Source: Actinomycetota bacterium
GTDB taxonomy: Bacteria; Actinomycetota; Actinomycetes; Nanopelagicales; Nanopelagicaceae
Length of the DNA stretch: 64,000 nucleotides
Direction of reading: 5' to 3'
Assembly (NCBI GenBank): GCA_026392845.1
Contig: JAPLBJ010000017.1
Location: forward strand, 1 to 64,000
The notes under the pieces were generated by a model that had not been told where the DNA came from, did no database searches, and was given only the letters and a program-made list of their open reading frames with translations. This document shows, piece by piece, positions 8,285 to 17,117 of this stretch (the first letter of the stretch is position 1; each line of letters opens with the position of its first letter). The position numbers were made by a program, and so were the translations under genes.

Positions 8285-9358
8285 TTAGGGAATTAGCGAA
8301 ACCTTAATTGATTCGTTTCCCGCCGAAACCATATCTAGTCCTTTTTGGAAATCTGCCAAAGGAAGTTGATGAGTACAGATTTTATCCAAGGGTAATTTCC
8401 CTGATTCAATCATGGCAATTGCGGCTGGCCAGCAATGTGGACCAAGATGAGCACCAAGAAGATCGAGTTCTTTATCATCGCTGATAATGCTCCAGTCGAC
8501 AGTGACATCTTCTTTGAAAACACTGTACAAAACAAAGGTTCCAAGTTTGCGCAAGATTTGTAGTCCTTGTGCCACGGCGCTTGGGTGGCCAGTGCCCTCT
8601 AAGTAGATATCTGCGCCATATCCTTCGGTCAATTCTCTAACTATCTCAATCGCATTTTCGCGACCGATATTGATAGTAAGAGTTGCGCCGCATTCTTTTG
8701 CAACTGCTAATTTACGATCATCTAGGTCTAAAGCAATGAGAATTGCAGGTTTCTTCACAGCAGCGCCAGCAATCATTCCAAGACCGATGGGACCACACCC
8801 AGCAACAACAACTACATCTGTATTCTTAATCTTTGCGCGTTCAACAGCGTGAAGTGCGCACGACAATGGTTCTGCATATGCAGCATGCGCTGGTTTTACA
8901 CTTTTAGAAATTTTGTGAACGCGAGAATGCGTAGAAAAAATCATGTACGAAGCCATTGCACCAGGAGTTTTTCTTTTGAATCCAAAAATCCCGTGAGGTG
9001 CGCACATCCAATATTCACCACGTTTGCAGTAACGACACTCTTCGCAAGGAACAATCTGTTCTGCGACAACTCGGTCCCCAACTACTACTCCCCAACGCTT
9101 GCTTGCTTCTTCATCAATTTGTGCAATCTCGCCAACGAATTCATGTCCTGGAATTACTTCAGTTTCAGCATATGCAGGTCTATTGGCATCTCCCCAAAAC
9201 TTTGATGCACCGTGATAACACTTCAAATCGCTAGCGCAGATACCCACTGCTTCTACTCTTACAAGTGCTTCACCTTTAGTTGGCGTAGGTATTTCAACAT
9301 CCTCTAACTTGTAATCCATCGGACCATGACATACGACTGCCTTCATTGTTGGGCTCAT
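8285..9358 (-). CDS. eltD: zinc-dependent polyol dehydrogenase, probable erythritol/L-threitol dehydrogenase
   Basis: This 357-residue medium-chain dehydrogenase carries catalytic zinc ligands Cys41 (GICASDLKCYHG), His72 and Glu73 (IPGHEFVG). Four structural zinc cysteines are at 105, 108, 111 and 119, and the NAD site is VVVAGCGPIGLG. Segments such as KFWGDANRPA, EQIVPCEEC, PGAMASYM and VDWSIISDDKELDLLGAHLGP closely resemble, from memory, mycobacterial EltD, which oxidises erythritol and L-threitol to erythrulose. It is the last gene of a four-gene minus-strand run with a TIM-like isomerase, an RpiB-like isomerase and a dihydroxyacetone-kinase-like enzyme, the same set as the mycobacterial tetritol pathway. 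The substrate is inferred from this combination. Confidence 0.78.
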   Translation of the reverse strand: MSPTMKAVVCHGPMDYKLEDVEIPTPTKGEALVRVEAVGICASDLKCYHGASKFWGDANRPAYAETEVIPGHEFVGEIAQIDEEASKRWGVVVGDRVVAEQIVPCEECRYCKRGEYWMCAPHGIFGFKRKTPGAMASYMIFSTHSRVHKISKSVKPAHAAYAEPLSCALHAVERAKIKNTDVVVVAGCGPIGLGMIAGAAVKKPAILIALDLDDRKLAVAKECGATLTINIGRENAIEIVRELTEGYGADIYLEGTGHPSAVAQGLQILRKLGTFVLYSVFKEDVTVDWSIISDDKELDLLGAHLGPHCWPAAIAMIESGKLPLDKICTHQLPLADFQKGLDMVSAGNESIKVSLIP

Positions 9359-9377
9359 GCGAGATCCTCTTTCTTTT

Positions 9378-10142
9378 TCATAGGTGTGCTGCTTTGATTG
9401 AAATACATTCTTGAACTATTGAAATATAAGTTTGAGGGTTATGAGATCTGCGACCCAGGAATAATCCATCACATGTTTGAGAGATCATTTCAAAGAGACC
9501 TTCACCCGCACTTCCCCCATAAAGTATCTGAAAATCTTCGATTTTCATATCCTCTAATTCGGTACGGATAAGTGAGCACATTTTATTGATATGTTCTGCA
9601 GAGGCTGGATGTTCAACCCCAATCGCCCATGTTGGCTCATATGCAATAACTAACTTCTTTAGATTCTTTTGGTCTTTGACCGCGCTTCTGATCTGGGTTT
9701 TTACCTCTGCCTGCGCTGACTTTTCTTCAGTGCTGAGCTCGCCTATGCAGACAATGGGGATGAGATTATTTCGAGCACTTGCTGCAATCTTGTGAGAAAT
9801 TACATCGTTACTTTCGCCAAAAAGTGTTCTTCTTTCGTGATGACCAATGAGTGCGTACTCGCAGCCCATTTGAGCTAGCAATTGAGGGCTGTTCTCACCA
9901 GTAAAAGCACCAGAATCATGCTCGCTTACATTTTGCGCTCCGATTGCAAGTTGAGAGCTAGATGTTTTTTCTACACATTGTGAAATCAATGGCGTCGCTG
10001 GAAGTAGAAAAAGTTCAACATCATCTTTATTGATACTGCCTAAGCCAGTAACTGCTGCCTCTAACCATGAAAGCGTTTGATCTCTATCCATATACATCTT
10101 GAGATTTACGCCTACCAATAGTTTGCTTGCACGACTTCCCAT
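9378..10142 (-). CDS. lerI: triosephosphate isomerase-like L-erythrulose-1-phosphate isomerase
   Basis: This 254-residue TIM barrel keeps the isomerase catalytic set: Asn13 and Lys15 in VGVNLKMY, His101 in LIGHHERR and Glu169 in VIAYEPTWAIG. A phosphate-binding segment YGGSAGEG and FLGRRS follow. The family's usual GNWKMN and GHSERR motifs are altered here to VNLKMY and GHHERR, which suggests a tetrose-phosphate paralogue and not the housekeeping TpiA. In the mycobacterial pathway, LerI turns L-erythrulose 1-phosphate into D-erythrulose 4-phosphate. It abuts derI (stop at 10143) and lies 19 bp before eltD, consistent with one transcript. A residual glycolytic TPI role cannot be excluded. Confidence 0.75.
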   Translation of the reverse strand: MGSRASKLLVGVNLKMYMDRDQTLSWLEAAVTGLGSINKDDVELFLLPATPLISQCVEKTSSSQLAIGAQNVSEHDSGAFTGENSPQLLAQMGCEYALIGHHERRTLFGESNDVISHKIAASARNNLIPIVCIGELSTEEKSAQAEVKTQIRSAVKDQKNLKKLVIAYEPTWAIGVEHPASAEHINKMCSLIRTELEDMKIEDFQILYGGSAGEGLFEMISQTCDGLFLGRRSHNPQTYISIVQECISIKAAHL

Positions 10143-10610
10143 CTATTGATCTTTATTTTCAAATTCAGTAATAAGTGCAACTTTTTGTGCCGATGCTGAA
10201 CTTTCATCAAAATGATATGTGAGCCATTCTTTTGCTAATCGTGATGCCAATTCAATACCAATAACACGTTGACCGAAAGTAAGGACTTGTGCATTATTAC
10301 TAAGAACAAGTCTTTCTACTGAATAACTATCGTGAGCTGTTGCTGCGCGTATTCCTTTTACTTTATTGGCAGAAATTGCGACTCCAAGACCGGTGCCACA
10401 AATCAACAATGCTCTATCAGCTTTCCCATCGGCAATCATCTGCGCTGCAGCAATAGCAACATCTGGATAAGGGGTTTTACTTGATGCATCAACCCCAACA
10501 TCTACTACCGATTCAACATTAGCGTCACTTTGTAATTGCTTTTTTAATATCTCTTTATATTGAAAGCCTGCATCGTCACTTCCGATTACTACGCGAAATT
10601 TCTCGGTCAT
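10143..10610 (-). CDS. derI: RpiB-family D-erythrulose-4-phosphate isomerase
   Basis: This RpiB/LacAB-family sugar-phosphate isomerase (155 residues) has [17 protein letters not shown] near the N-terminus and the catalytic Cys in [15 protein letters not shown]. The usual RpiB SDHAGF is SDDAGF, as I recall for EryI/DerI-type tetrose-phosphate isomerases. Known DerI converts D-erythrulose 4-phosphate to D-erythrose 4-phosphate, feeding the pentose phosphate pathway. The ORF track extends to 10637. I start at ATG 10610 (MTEKFRVV) because GGAAGGAAAA lies just upstream and the lerK TGA ends two bases before, a normal coupled junction. Ribose-5-phosphate isomerase is the alternative role. Confidence 0.78.
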   Translation of the reverse strand: MTEKFRVVIGSDDAGFQYKEILKKQLQSDANVESVVDVGVDASSKTPYPDVAIAAAQMIADGKADRALLICGTGLGVAISANKVKGIRAATAHDSYSVERLVLSNNAQVLTFGQRVIGIELASRLAKEWLTYHFDESSASAQKVALITEFENKDQ

Positions 10611-10611
10611 A

Positions 10612-12330
10612 TCATTTTCCTTCCAAAAAATTAGCAATTGTAGAAATAATCATTGCTAGTGACGTTGCGCCTGGATCTTGATGGCCCAAACTTTTTTCCG
10701 CATGCGGGCGCGCGCGGCCGATTTTAGGAAGAAGATTTGCAGTCTCTGCGGCGGCACCTGTTGCCACATTGCTTGCACTGCGCCAGGCTTCTGGAAGTTC
10801 TTTCCCGGCTGCTTTACTTAGTTCTTTTGAGAATGGGATAAGTACATCTACAAGCGTCTTATCGCCAATCTGCGCTTTTCCAAATTTAGTGACTTCCGCA
10901 GATGCTCTAGCAATCGCACTGGCTACTACTTGCGCTGATGGTTTTACAGAATCACCAAATTCTTTACCAATTTCTCGAAGAATAATTCCCCAGATAATTC
11001 CTGAGGTTCCTCCTGCTTTATCAGACCAAGAATCTGCTGCCGCTTCAAGGGTGGATCCAGCACCTGCGCCAGCAGCTACAACTTCTTTTCCTGCAGTTGC
11101 TGCTGCGTGTGCCCCGCGTGCCATACCGATTCCATGATCACCATCGCCTGCATAGGAATCTAATAGTCCATATTCATCTGCTCGCTGGGCTGTATTCGTT
11201 TCGATGAGTTGCAAAATTTTCGCAATATTTTTAGCGCACTCGTGTGATTCGGAACTTCCTTTAGAAATTACTTTCTTCTCTTCTCGTGAAGAATTCACTT
11301 GAGATGAAGCAGAACTTAGAGAGATAGTGCCTTTTTTATACCCTGGTGTATACGTTGGCTTCTTCCAAAATCCTTCTTGCTCCTCATTGAGCCATGTAAA
11401 AGTAAGTGATGCCCCCGCCATTTCAAAGCTAGTAACAAGCTCACCGATTTCTGGTTCGACGATTTCAATATTCTTTTCTTTTAGCAGCGCAAAAATATTA
11501 TTATAGAGAACATAGAGTTCCTCATACTTCACGCCACCTAGACCATTAACCAATACGCAAAGACGAGTCTTTGAGTCATTGCGACAGGAATCAGGAGTTT
11601 CATCCAATAAGTGAGTAACAAGTTCTAGAGCTAATTCTTTTGAAGTTGGTATATCACTTTCACTAAGGCCTGGTTCACCATGAATACCTAAGCCAAGTGC
11701 CATTCGTCCCTTTGGAACCGTAAATAGCGGTTCCGTTTTGCCTGGCAAAGTACAACCAGAGAATGCAACACCAATAGTGCGAGTGCGCTCATTTGCTTCA
11801 ACGGCAACTCTATAAACCTCATCGAGTGAATAACCTGCCTCAGCAGCGGCGGCGGCAACTTTGAATACAAATAGATCGCCAGCAATTCCTCGGCGCTTAT
11901 GAAATTCCTCTTTACTCGCGCTCATAATGTCATCTGTTACAAGGACAGTTTTGCACGGGATGCCTTCGTCATTGAGTTGTGATTGCGCCAAATTAAAATT
12001 CATGACATCGCCAGCATAATTTCCATAACTCAATAAAACTCCGCCGCCTGCTTCCGCAGCTTTACAGACAGTGTGTACGCGCTGTGTCGATGGTGAAGAA
12101 AAAACATTTCCGACAACTGCGCCATGGGCTAAACCTGGGCCCACAATTCCAGCAAATGCTGGGTAATGTCCCGAGCCACCACCAATAACAACAGCAACAT
12201 GACCTTTTGTTTTCTCTTGATTTCTAACAACGCCACCTTGCACTCGTCTTACTAGATGAGAGTGTGCAGCTACGAATCCTTCTGTGGCTTCATCAACAAA
12301 ATCCTCGGGATCATTTAGTACGTATGGCAA
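10612..12330 (-). CDS. lerK: DhaK-DhaL fused ketose kinase, probable L-erythrulose 1-kinase
   Basis: This 572-residue ATP-dependent kinase joins a DhaK substrate domain (about 1-330) to a DhaL nucleotide domain (about 370-572) through a Ser-rich linker. The DhaK part has [13 protein letters not shown] (49-61) and His217 in GIHGEPG, the residue that binds the ketone as a hemiaminal. The DhaL part has the Mg-ADP binding [16 protein letters not shown]. Such fusions phosphorylate dihydroxyacetone, and in mycobacteria LerK phosphorylates L-erythrulose. It is the first gene of the minus-strand tetritol operon and is divergent from an SDR gene, with about 108 bp between the preferred starts. No PTS partner (DhaM) is seen, which agrees with the ATP-dependent type. 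Confidence 0.8.
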   Translation of the reverse strand: MPYVLNDPEDFVDEATEGFVAAHSHLVRRVQGGVVRNQEKTKGHVAVVIGGGSGHYPAFAGIVGPGLAHGAVVGNVFSSPSTQRVHTVCKAAEAGGGVLLSYGNYAGDVMNFNLAQSQLNDEGIPCKTVLVTDDIMSASKEEFHKRRGIAGDLFVFKVAAAAAEAGYSLDEVYRVAVEANERTRTIGVAFSGCTLPGKTEPLFTVPKGRMALGLGIHGEPGLSESDIPTSKELALELVTHLLDETPDSCRNDSKTRLCVLVNGLGGVKYEELYVLYNNIFALLKEKNIEIVEPEIGELVTSFEMAGASLTFTWLNEEQEGFWKKPTYTPGYKKGTISLSSASSQVNSSREEKKVISKGSSESHECAKNIAKILQLIETNTAQRADEYGLLDSYAGDGDHGIGMARGAHAAATAGKEVVAAGAGAGSTLEAAADSWSDKAGGTSGIIWGIILREIGKEFGDSVKPSAQVVASAIARASAEVTKFGKAQIGDKTLVDVLIPFSKELSKAAGKELPEAWRSASNVATGAAAETANLLPKIGRARPHAEKSLGHQDPGATSLAMIISTIANFLEGK

Positions 12331-12438
12331 TGTGTAACCAATCTATTCATCTGCGGCCAAGAGCAAGGTTGAAGTATTCCAGATAGCCAGTAAAGTTACC
12401 AGAGTAAAATATTGCTTATATGGAAGTTGAGGCTCACT

Positions 12439-13194
12439 ATGACTGTTGATATGAACTTTTCACTCACCAACAAGATTGCTCTTGTCACAGGTGGTGCCTC
12501 TGGTATCGGAAAATCTATTTGCGAAAATTTTGCTAAAAAGGGCGTCACGGTAGCTGTCGTTGATATGAATATTGCCTCTGCTCAAAAGGTTGCAGCTGAT
12601 ATTGGGAATGGAGCAACTGCACACGTTTGCAACGTAACTGATATCGCCTCAATTGATAAGGCAGTTGCGGAAGTTATCTCAGCACATGGACGTATCGATA
12701 TTTTGGTCAATAGCGCAGGTATGGCTGCATTAGATCCCGCGGAGAGTGTAAAAGCATCAGACTGGAACACAACAATTGCAGTCAACCTAAGCGGTACCTT
12801 CTTTGTTTCTCAAAGTGTGGGACGAGAAATGTTGAAAGTCGGTAAAGGAAAAATTATTAACTTAGCCTCTCAAGCAGCAAGTGTTGCGCTAACAGATCAC
12901 GTTGCTTATTGTGCTTCCAAATTTGGAGTTCTCGGTGTAACAAAGGTTTTGGCATCTGAATGGGGCGGGCGCGGAATTAATGTGAATTCAGTCTCTCCAA
13001 CTGTTGTACTTACAGAATTAGGCAAGAAAGCATGGGCTGGCGAAAAAGGTGACGCTCATAAAGCACAGATTCCAGTTGGCCGATTTGCTGAACCTGAAGA
13101 AGTTGCAGCTGCCGTTATCTTCCTTGCATCCGATGGTGCTGACATGATTAATGGCGCTGACTTAGTTGTCGATGGTGGATACACAATCAGATAA
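12439..13194 (+). CDS. dthD: SDR-family dehydrogenase, probable D-threitol dehydrogenase
   Basis: This classical short-chain dehydrogenase (251 residues) has the cofactor motif TGGASGIGKS, an NSAG motif, and the catalytic Ser with YCASK (Tyr-x-x-x-Lys). A typical C-terminal substrate loop precedes NGADLVVDGG. The ORF track starts at TTG 12412. ATG 12439 is better, with GAGG eight bases upstream and a normal N-terminus for the family. It faces the four-gene tetritol operon. In Mycobacterium an SDR (DthD) oxidises D-threitol to D-erythrulose, so this position supports the same role, but SDR substrate calls are weak. No regulator or dedicated transporter gene adjoins. Confidence 0.68.
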   Translation: MTVDMNFSLTNKIALVTGGASGIGKSICENFAKKGVTVAVVDMNIASAQKVAADIGNGATAHVCNVTDIASIDKAVAEVISAHGRIDILVNSAGMAALDPAESVKASDWNTTIAVNLSGTFFVSQSVGREMLKVGKGKIINLASQAASVALTDHVAYCASKFGVLGVTKVLASEWGGRGINVNSVSPTVVLTELGKKAWAGEKGDAHKAQIPVGRFAEPEEVAAAVIFLASDGADMINGADLVVDGGYTIR

Positions 13195-13196
13195 TT

Positions 13197-13236
13197 AAAG
13201 AAGAAAAGCCCCCGGTGTGAAAGGCACCGAAGGCTT
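13197..13236 (-). terminator. intrinsic terminator of tRNA-Arg
   Basis: Read on the minus strand, the hairpin is AAGCC-TT-CGGTG, loop CCTTTCA, CACCG-GG-GGCTT, followed by TTCTTCTTT. It begins six bases after the tRNA end. On the plus strand it lacks a T-tract, so it probably serves the tRNA and not the SDR gene. Confidence 0.65.
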
Positions 13237-13242
13237 AACTCG

Positions 13243-13315
13243 TGCGCGCGAAGGGATTCGAACCCCTAACCTTCTGATCCGTAGTCAGATGCTCTATCCG
13301 TTGAGCTACGCGCGC
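13243..13315 (-). tRNA. tRNA-Arg (ACG anticodon)
   Basis: The minus strand folds as a 73-nt cloverleaf. The acceptor GCGCGCG pairs with CGCGCGC, the D-arm is AGCTCAACGGATAGAGC, the anticodon stem TCTGA/TCAGA encloses loop CTACGGA (anticodon ACG), and the T-arm carries GGTTCGAATCC. CCA is not encoded. The ORF-track peptide REGIRTPNLLIR here is a read-through artefact. Confidence 0.96.
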
Positions 13316-13381
13316 ATATTTAGTTTTGTTGAGCCTGCGAATCCTACCTGCTTTTGGCTAAGAGCCCAATTTTGCCCTTAT

Positions 13382-15766
13382 TTATTGGACTTCAACATTG
13401 ACCGCAAGGGATTCATCAAGGGCGCTAGAGGCAATCCAGATTTTCCATGAACCTGATTTGCGAACCCACCCTGATTCCCAAAAATCAAATGAATGCGCTG
13501 CAATAGAGATGCTTACTGATTTCTTTTCACCAGCACTAGCAAATACTTTTGCAAAACCTAATAGCTTTTTATTTGTTAGATTTGATTCTGGTGCGCCGTA
13601 AATCTGTACAACATCTGAGCCGCTTCGACTACCGCTATTTCTTACAGAAACTTCTAGGTTTAAGCCTTTATTCCATTCGTTTGAAAGCAGTTCTTTCTTC
13701 CATGTTGTGTAACCAAGCCCGTAACCAAAAGCGAATGATGGTTTGTTGCCGGACTTAATCCATGCACGATATCCGATATCGCTTCCCTCTTTATATTCAA
13801 GAATTCCTTTTACTGGAGTTACATCGCGTACCGGAAGATCCGATTCTTTATCCGGCCATGTTGTTGGTAGGCGCCCACCTGGTTCTGCTTCACCAAATAA
13901 AATATCAGCAATCGCGTTACCCATTTGCTGCCCAGGAAACCATGTTAGAAGAATTGCATCGACATCGTTTTTCCACGGCATCAGAATTGGTGATCCTGCA
14001 TTTATTACAACGATAGTTTTCTTACTTACCGCAGCAACTGCCTTTACGAGTTCATCTTGGCCTTCAGGTAGTTTCAAATCTGTTCGGTCAAAACCTTCGC
14101 TCTCGATTGCAGGTGTCGTTCCAACAAATACAATCGAAACATCACTTGTTTTTGCAATTGCAACAGCCCTTTCGCGCTCTTGTTGCAAAGTTCCTACAGG
14201 TTTTTTGAATCCAACATTGCATGCAATGACAGGAATATCTAAGCCACCTGTTTGAAATTCAAATACAAGCTCTGTTGCAACACCTTTTTTGAGCTCGCGA
14301 TCAACGCGCACCTCTGGAGGATTGAGAACAGCGCCGCCAATATCGTCGGTATCTGGCAGCACATCAGTATCAAGAATCTTGGCTCCATCTTGAGTAATTG
14401 TTACTGGTCCTACATAACCCACTCCAAATTGATGTTTTCCATCTTCATCTGGTGTGTATGTAAGTGAGACTTTCAAACTCTTTGTTCTAAATACCCAATC
14501 AATAGCCATCCAATTGAGCTGTCCGGCAAAGCGTTCTTCGCTATGAATAAGTACGCCGTTTTCATCGAATGCTTCGATCTGCATTCCAGGTTTTTTAGTC
14601 ATCGTGTTGATGGCATTACGCGCGCTAAATCGAGTCAACTTGCTATCGGCTTCAACGCCCATTGCATATGAAATTTTCGCTTTACTTGCTGCGCTAATTC
14701 CAACTAGTGGTGTAATTACTTCAACTGGAACAACTGTTGCGCTTCCGCCACCTTGTTCGCGCCCGGCAGATGCGTGCCCTCCAATTACAGCAATTGATAC
14801 CTCTTTGGCTAACGGCAGTGCATCGCTGTTTTTGAGAAGTACTGCGCCAGCAGATGATGCTTTGCGAGCAAAATCTTGAATAAATTCATTACTTAGGTTT
14901 TCTGGTTTTGGAGCAGGGCCAAATCCACCAACGCGTTGGGCCATGAGCAACAAGCGCTCAACCTTTGCATCGATTGCAGCCATTGAAACTTTGCCCTTAT
15001 TTACTGCAGCAACAAGTGCTGCTCCCCACGGTGTGTATGGACCAGGCATCGCTAGATCATTTGACGCGTTACCCGCATCCACTGTTGTGCGCACTGCCGT
15101 CCAGTCTGAAATTACAACACCATCAAATTTCCATTCACCCTTGAGTGGTTCATCAAGTAATGGGTTCTCAGTCATTGTTGGCCCATTTACCGAGTTATAC
15201 GCAGACATTACTAACCATGGCTTTGATTCTTCAATCGCAATTTCAAATGCTTTGAGATAGAGCTCTCGTAGCGTTTTTTCACTAACTACCGCGTTGAGTG
15301 TGTAGCGATCAGTTTCAGAGTCATTTGCAACATAATGCTTGAGCGTTGCGCCAACACCTTTTGCTTGAATTCCTTGAACAAATCCTGCAGCTAATTTTCC
15401 GCTGAGATATGGGTCTTCAGAGAAACATTCGAAGTGGCGACCACCAAGTGGTGAGCGATGCAAATTTATTGTTGGCCCGAGTACAACATCAACACCTTTG
15501 CGTCGCGCTTCAAATGCCATAACGCGTCCAACTTCTTTTAGTAGTTCGGTATCCCATGTTGATGCAATTGCAGTAGCTGAGGGCAAACTCAGCGATGGGT
15601 CACGTTCATCCCAAACTGGACCGCGCACACCTGAAGGACCATCAGAGACAACCATGCTTCGCAAACCAATAGATGGCAGTGGTGTTGTTGACCAAAAATC
15701 TTGTCCTGAAAGAAGTGAAACTTTTTCTTCAAGAGTTAACTTTGCAAGCATCTCTGAAATTTCCAT
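13382..15766 (-). CDS. GH3 beta-glucosidase with PA14-like insert
   Basis: This 794-residue glycoside hydrolase family 3 enzyme cleaves terminal beta-linked sugars from oligosaccharides. The N-terminal barrel has VVSDGPSGVRGP, LGPTINLHRSPLGGRHFECF (97-116) and the nucleophile Asp221 in GVVISDWTAVRTT. A PA14-like beta segment (about 390-500, for example WMAIDWVFRTKSLKVSLTYT) sits inside the second domain. IESEGFDRTDLKLPEGQ carries the expected acid/base region, and a fibronectin-III-like domain ends the protein. No signal peptide is visible, so it is probably cytoplasmic and acts on imported oligosaccharides. It stands alone between tRNA-Arg and an oxidoreductase. Confidence 0.92.
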   Translation of the reverse strand: MEISEMLAKLTLEEKVSLLSGQDFWSTTPLPSIGLRSMVVSDGPSGVRGPVWDERDPSLSLPSATAIASTWDTELLKEVGRVMAFEARRKGVDVVLGPTINLHRSPLGGRHFECFSEDPYLSGKLAAGFVQGIQAKGVGATLKHYVANDSETDRYTLNAVVSEKTLRELYLKAFEIAIEESKPWLVMSAYNSVNGPTMTENPLLDEPLKGEWKFDGVVISDWTAVRTTVDAGNASNDLAMPGPYTPWGAALVAAVNKGKVSMAAIDAKVERLLLMAQRVGGFGPAPKPENLSNEFIQDFARKASSAGAVLLKNSDALPLAKEVSIAVIGGHASAGREQGGGSATVVPVEVITPLVGISAASKAKISYAMGVEADSKLTRFSARNAINTMTKKPGMQIEAFDENGVLIHSEERFAGQLNWMAIDWVFRTKSLKVSLTYTPDEDGKHQFGVGYVGPVTITQDGAKILDTDVLPDTDDIGGAVLNPPEVRVDRELKKGVATELVFEFQTGGLDIPVIACNVGFKKPVGTLQQERERAVAIAKTSDVSIVFVGTTPAIESEGFDRTDLKLPEGQDELVKAVAAVSKKTIVVINAGSPILMPWKNDVDAILLTWFPGQQMGNAIADILFGEAEPGGRLPTTWPDKESDLPVRDVTPVKGILEYKEGSDIGYRAWIKSGNKPSFAFGYGLGYTTWKKELLSNEWNKGLNLEVSVRNSGSRSGSDVVQIYGAPESNLTNKKLLGFAKVFASAGEKKSVSISIAAHSFDFWESGWVRKSGSWKIWIASSALDESLAVNVEVQ

Positions 15767-15803
15767 GGAGGAAACCTATCAGCGTAAATAAAGCTTGCCT
15801 ACT

Positions 15804-17084
15804 TTAAATCCCTGCAATCTCACATGCTTGACTGCGCTCGATGACTTTGCGACGGGGTTTGCCCGCCTTTTCGCCTTCAGCCACTTCATGTGCGTTCAAC
15901 TTCTCCCACGCACTTTGATCTATATGTTTTTTGCCTGCTAATAATTCAGCAATATCTGTTGAATTCTTTGGCGCGTGTAGTTGAGTAACTAATTTTTCTA
16001 TAACTGCAGCTGCATCTGATTTATTTGTGCCGATAACACCAGATGGCCCGCGCTTTGCCCAACCAACAACATAAATATTATCTTTTACATGTCCCTCTTT
16101 ATTTAGAACTTTTCCACTTTCGTATGGAACTCCATCAATTCCTGCAGCCTGATAACCGATTGCCGTAATTACTAAACCACAAGGAATTGTTACTTCTCCA
16201 TTTGGGGTGGAATACGTAATCGATTCAACACGATCAGTGCCGTTGATAGATATAGGTGTGTGCTGAAATAAAAATTCAATAGTTCGCGCATGACCTTTAT
16301 TTTCAAGACCAGCAATGAGTAGCATCGCATCCAAATTACTCTTCACATCTTTTTCGGGCGAATCCCCTGCGCGCGCAATTGCGCCATTGATATCACTCTT
16401 ATTCATAAGAACATTTGTATGTTCTAGTTTTGGAAGTTCACGCAATTCTGGCGAAGTAAATGCAGCATGTTCGGCGCCTCGGCGAGCACTTATATAAACC
16501 TTACGTATTTTGCTCTCTTTGAATATTTCAAGTGCGTGATCTGCCGTATCTGTTGGGTCTAATTCACTGGGTTCAAGTGCAAGCATTCTGCCAACATCCA
16601 TAGCAACATTTCCGGCGCCAATAACTATTGCAGTCTTGCAATCTAGTGGCACAAAAAGATTGGCAAAATCTGGATGGCCGTTATACCAAGGTACAAAATC
16701 AGCAGCCGATAAAGAACCCGGCAAATCTTCTCCTGGAATTCCTAATTTTTTACCGATCGCAGAACCAGTGGCAATTACTACTGCATCATATTTTTCTTGT
16801 AGCTGATTAATAGTTACATCACTGCCCAGCTCAATATTTGCAAACAATCGAAAATTCTCAGTTGTTGCAATTTTCTCAAAAACCTTAGAGACGCTCTTAA
16901 TTTTGGGGTGATCTGGTGCAACCCCTGAGCGAACAAGCCCCCATGGTGTTGGAAGTCTTTCAATCATGTCGATTGAGAATTGAAGTTCGGGTGTTTCTAA
17001 ATTCTGCAGTGCTAGCGCAGCAAAGTAACCTGCAGGTCCTGCGCCAACGATTACCACTTTATAGGTGGGCACGTTAGACCTCAT
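15804..17084 (-). CDS. fprA: FprA-type ferredoxin/adrenodoxin--NADP+ reductase
   Basis: This 426-residue flavoprotein moves electrons between NADPH and a ferredoxin. It has the FAD dinucleotide fold VIVGAGPAGYFAALAL (11-26), the family segment RSGVAPDHPKIKSVS, and an NADP fold VIGAGNVAMDVGRML. GPSGVIGTNKSDA near the C-terminus is typical of adrenodoxin-reductase-like FprA enzymes of actinobacteria. It lies between GH3 and a zinc alcohol dehydrogenase on the same strand, with short gaps. No ferredoxin gene is adjacent, so its partner is elsewhere. Annotators may also call it an FAD-dependent oxidoreductase or glutamate-synthase-like small subunit; the residue pattern favours FprA. Confidence 0.85.
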   Translation of the reverse strand: MRSNVPTYKVVIVGAGPAGYFAALALQNLETPELQFSIDMIERLPTPWGLVRSGVAPDHPKIKSVSKVFEKIATTENFRLFANIELGSDVTINQLQEKYDAVVIATGSAIGKKLGIPGEDLPGSLSAADFVPWYNGHPDFANLFVPLDCKTAIVIGAGNVAMDVGRMLALEPSELDPTDTADHALEIFKESKIRKVYISARRGAEHAAFTSPELRELPKLEHTNVLMNKSDINGAIARAGDSPEKDVKSNLDAMLLIAGLENKGHARTIEFLFQHTPISINGTDRVESITYSTPNGEVTIPCGLVITAIGYQAAGIDGVPYESGKVLNKEGHVKDNIYVVGWAKRGPSGVIGTNKSDAAAVIEKLVTQLHAPKNSTDIAELLAGKKHIDQSAWEKLNAHEVAEGEKAGKPRRKVIERSQACEIAGI

Positions 17085-17117
17085 TTCTCTGTGGAGATGA
17101 TTGCGGTATTGAGCAAA

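Noticed and set aside
13217-13450. 77-residue ORF with REGIRTPNLLIR
   Set aside because: It is the read-through of the complement of tRNA-Arg, a well-known artefact.
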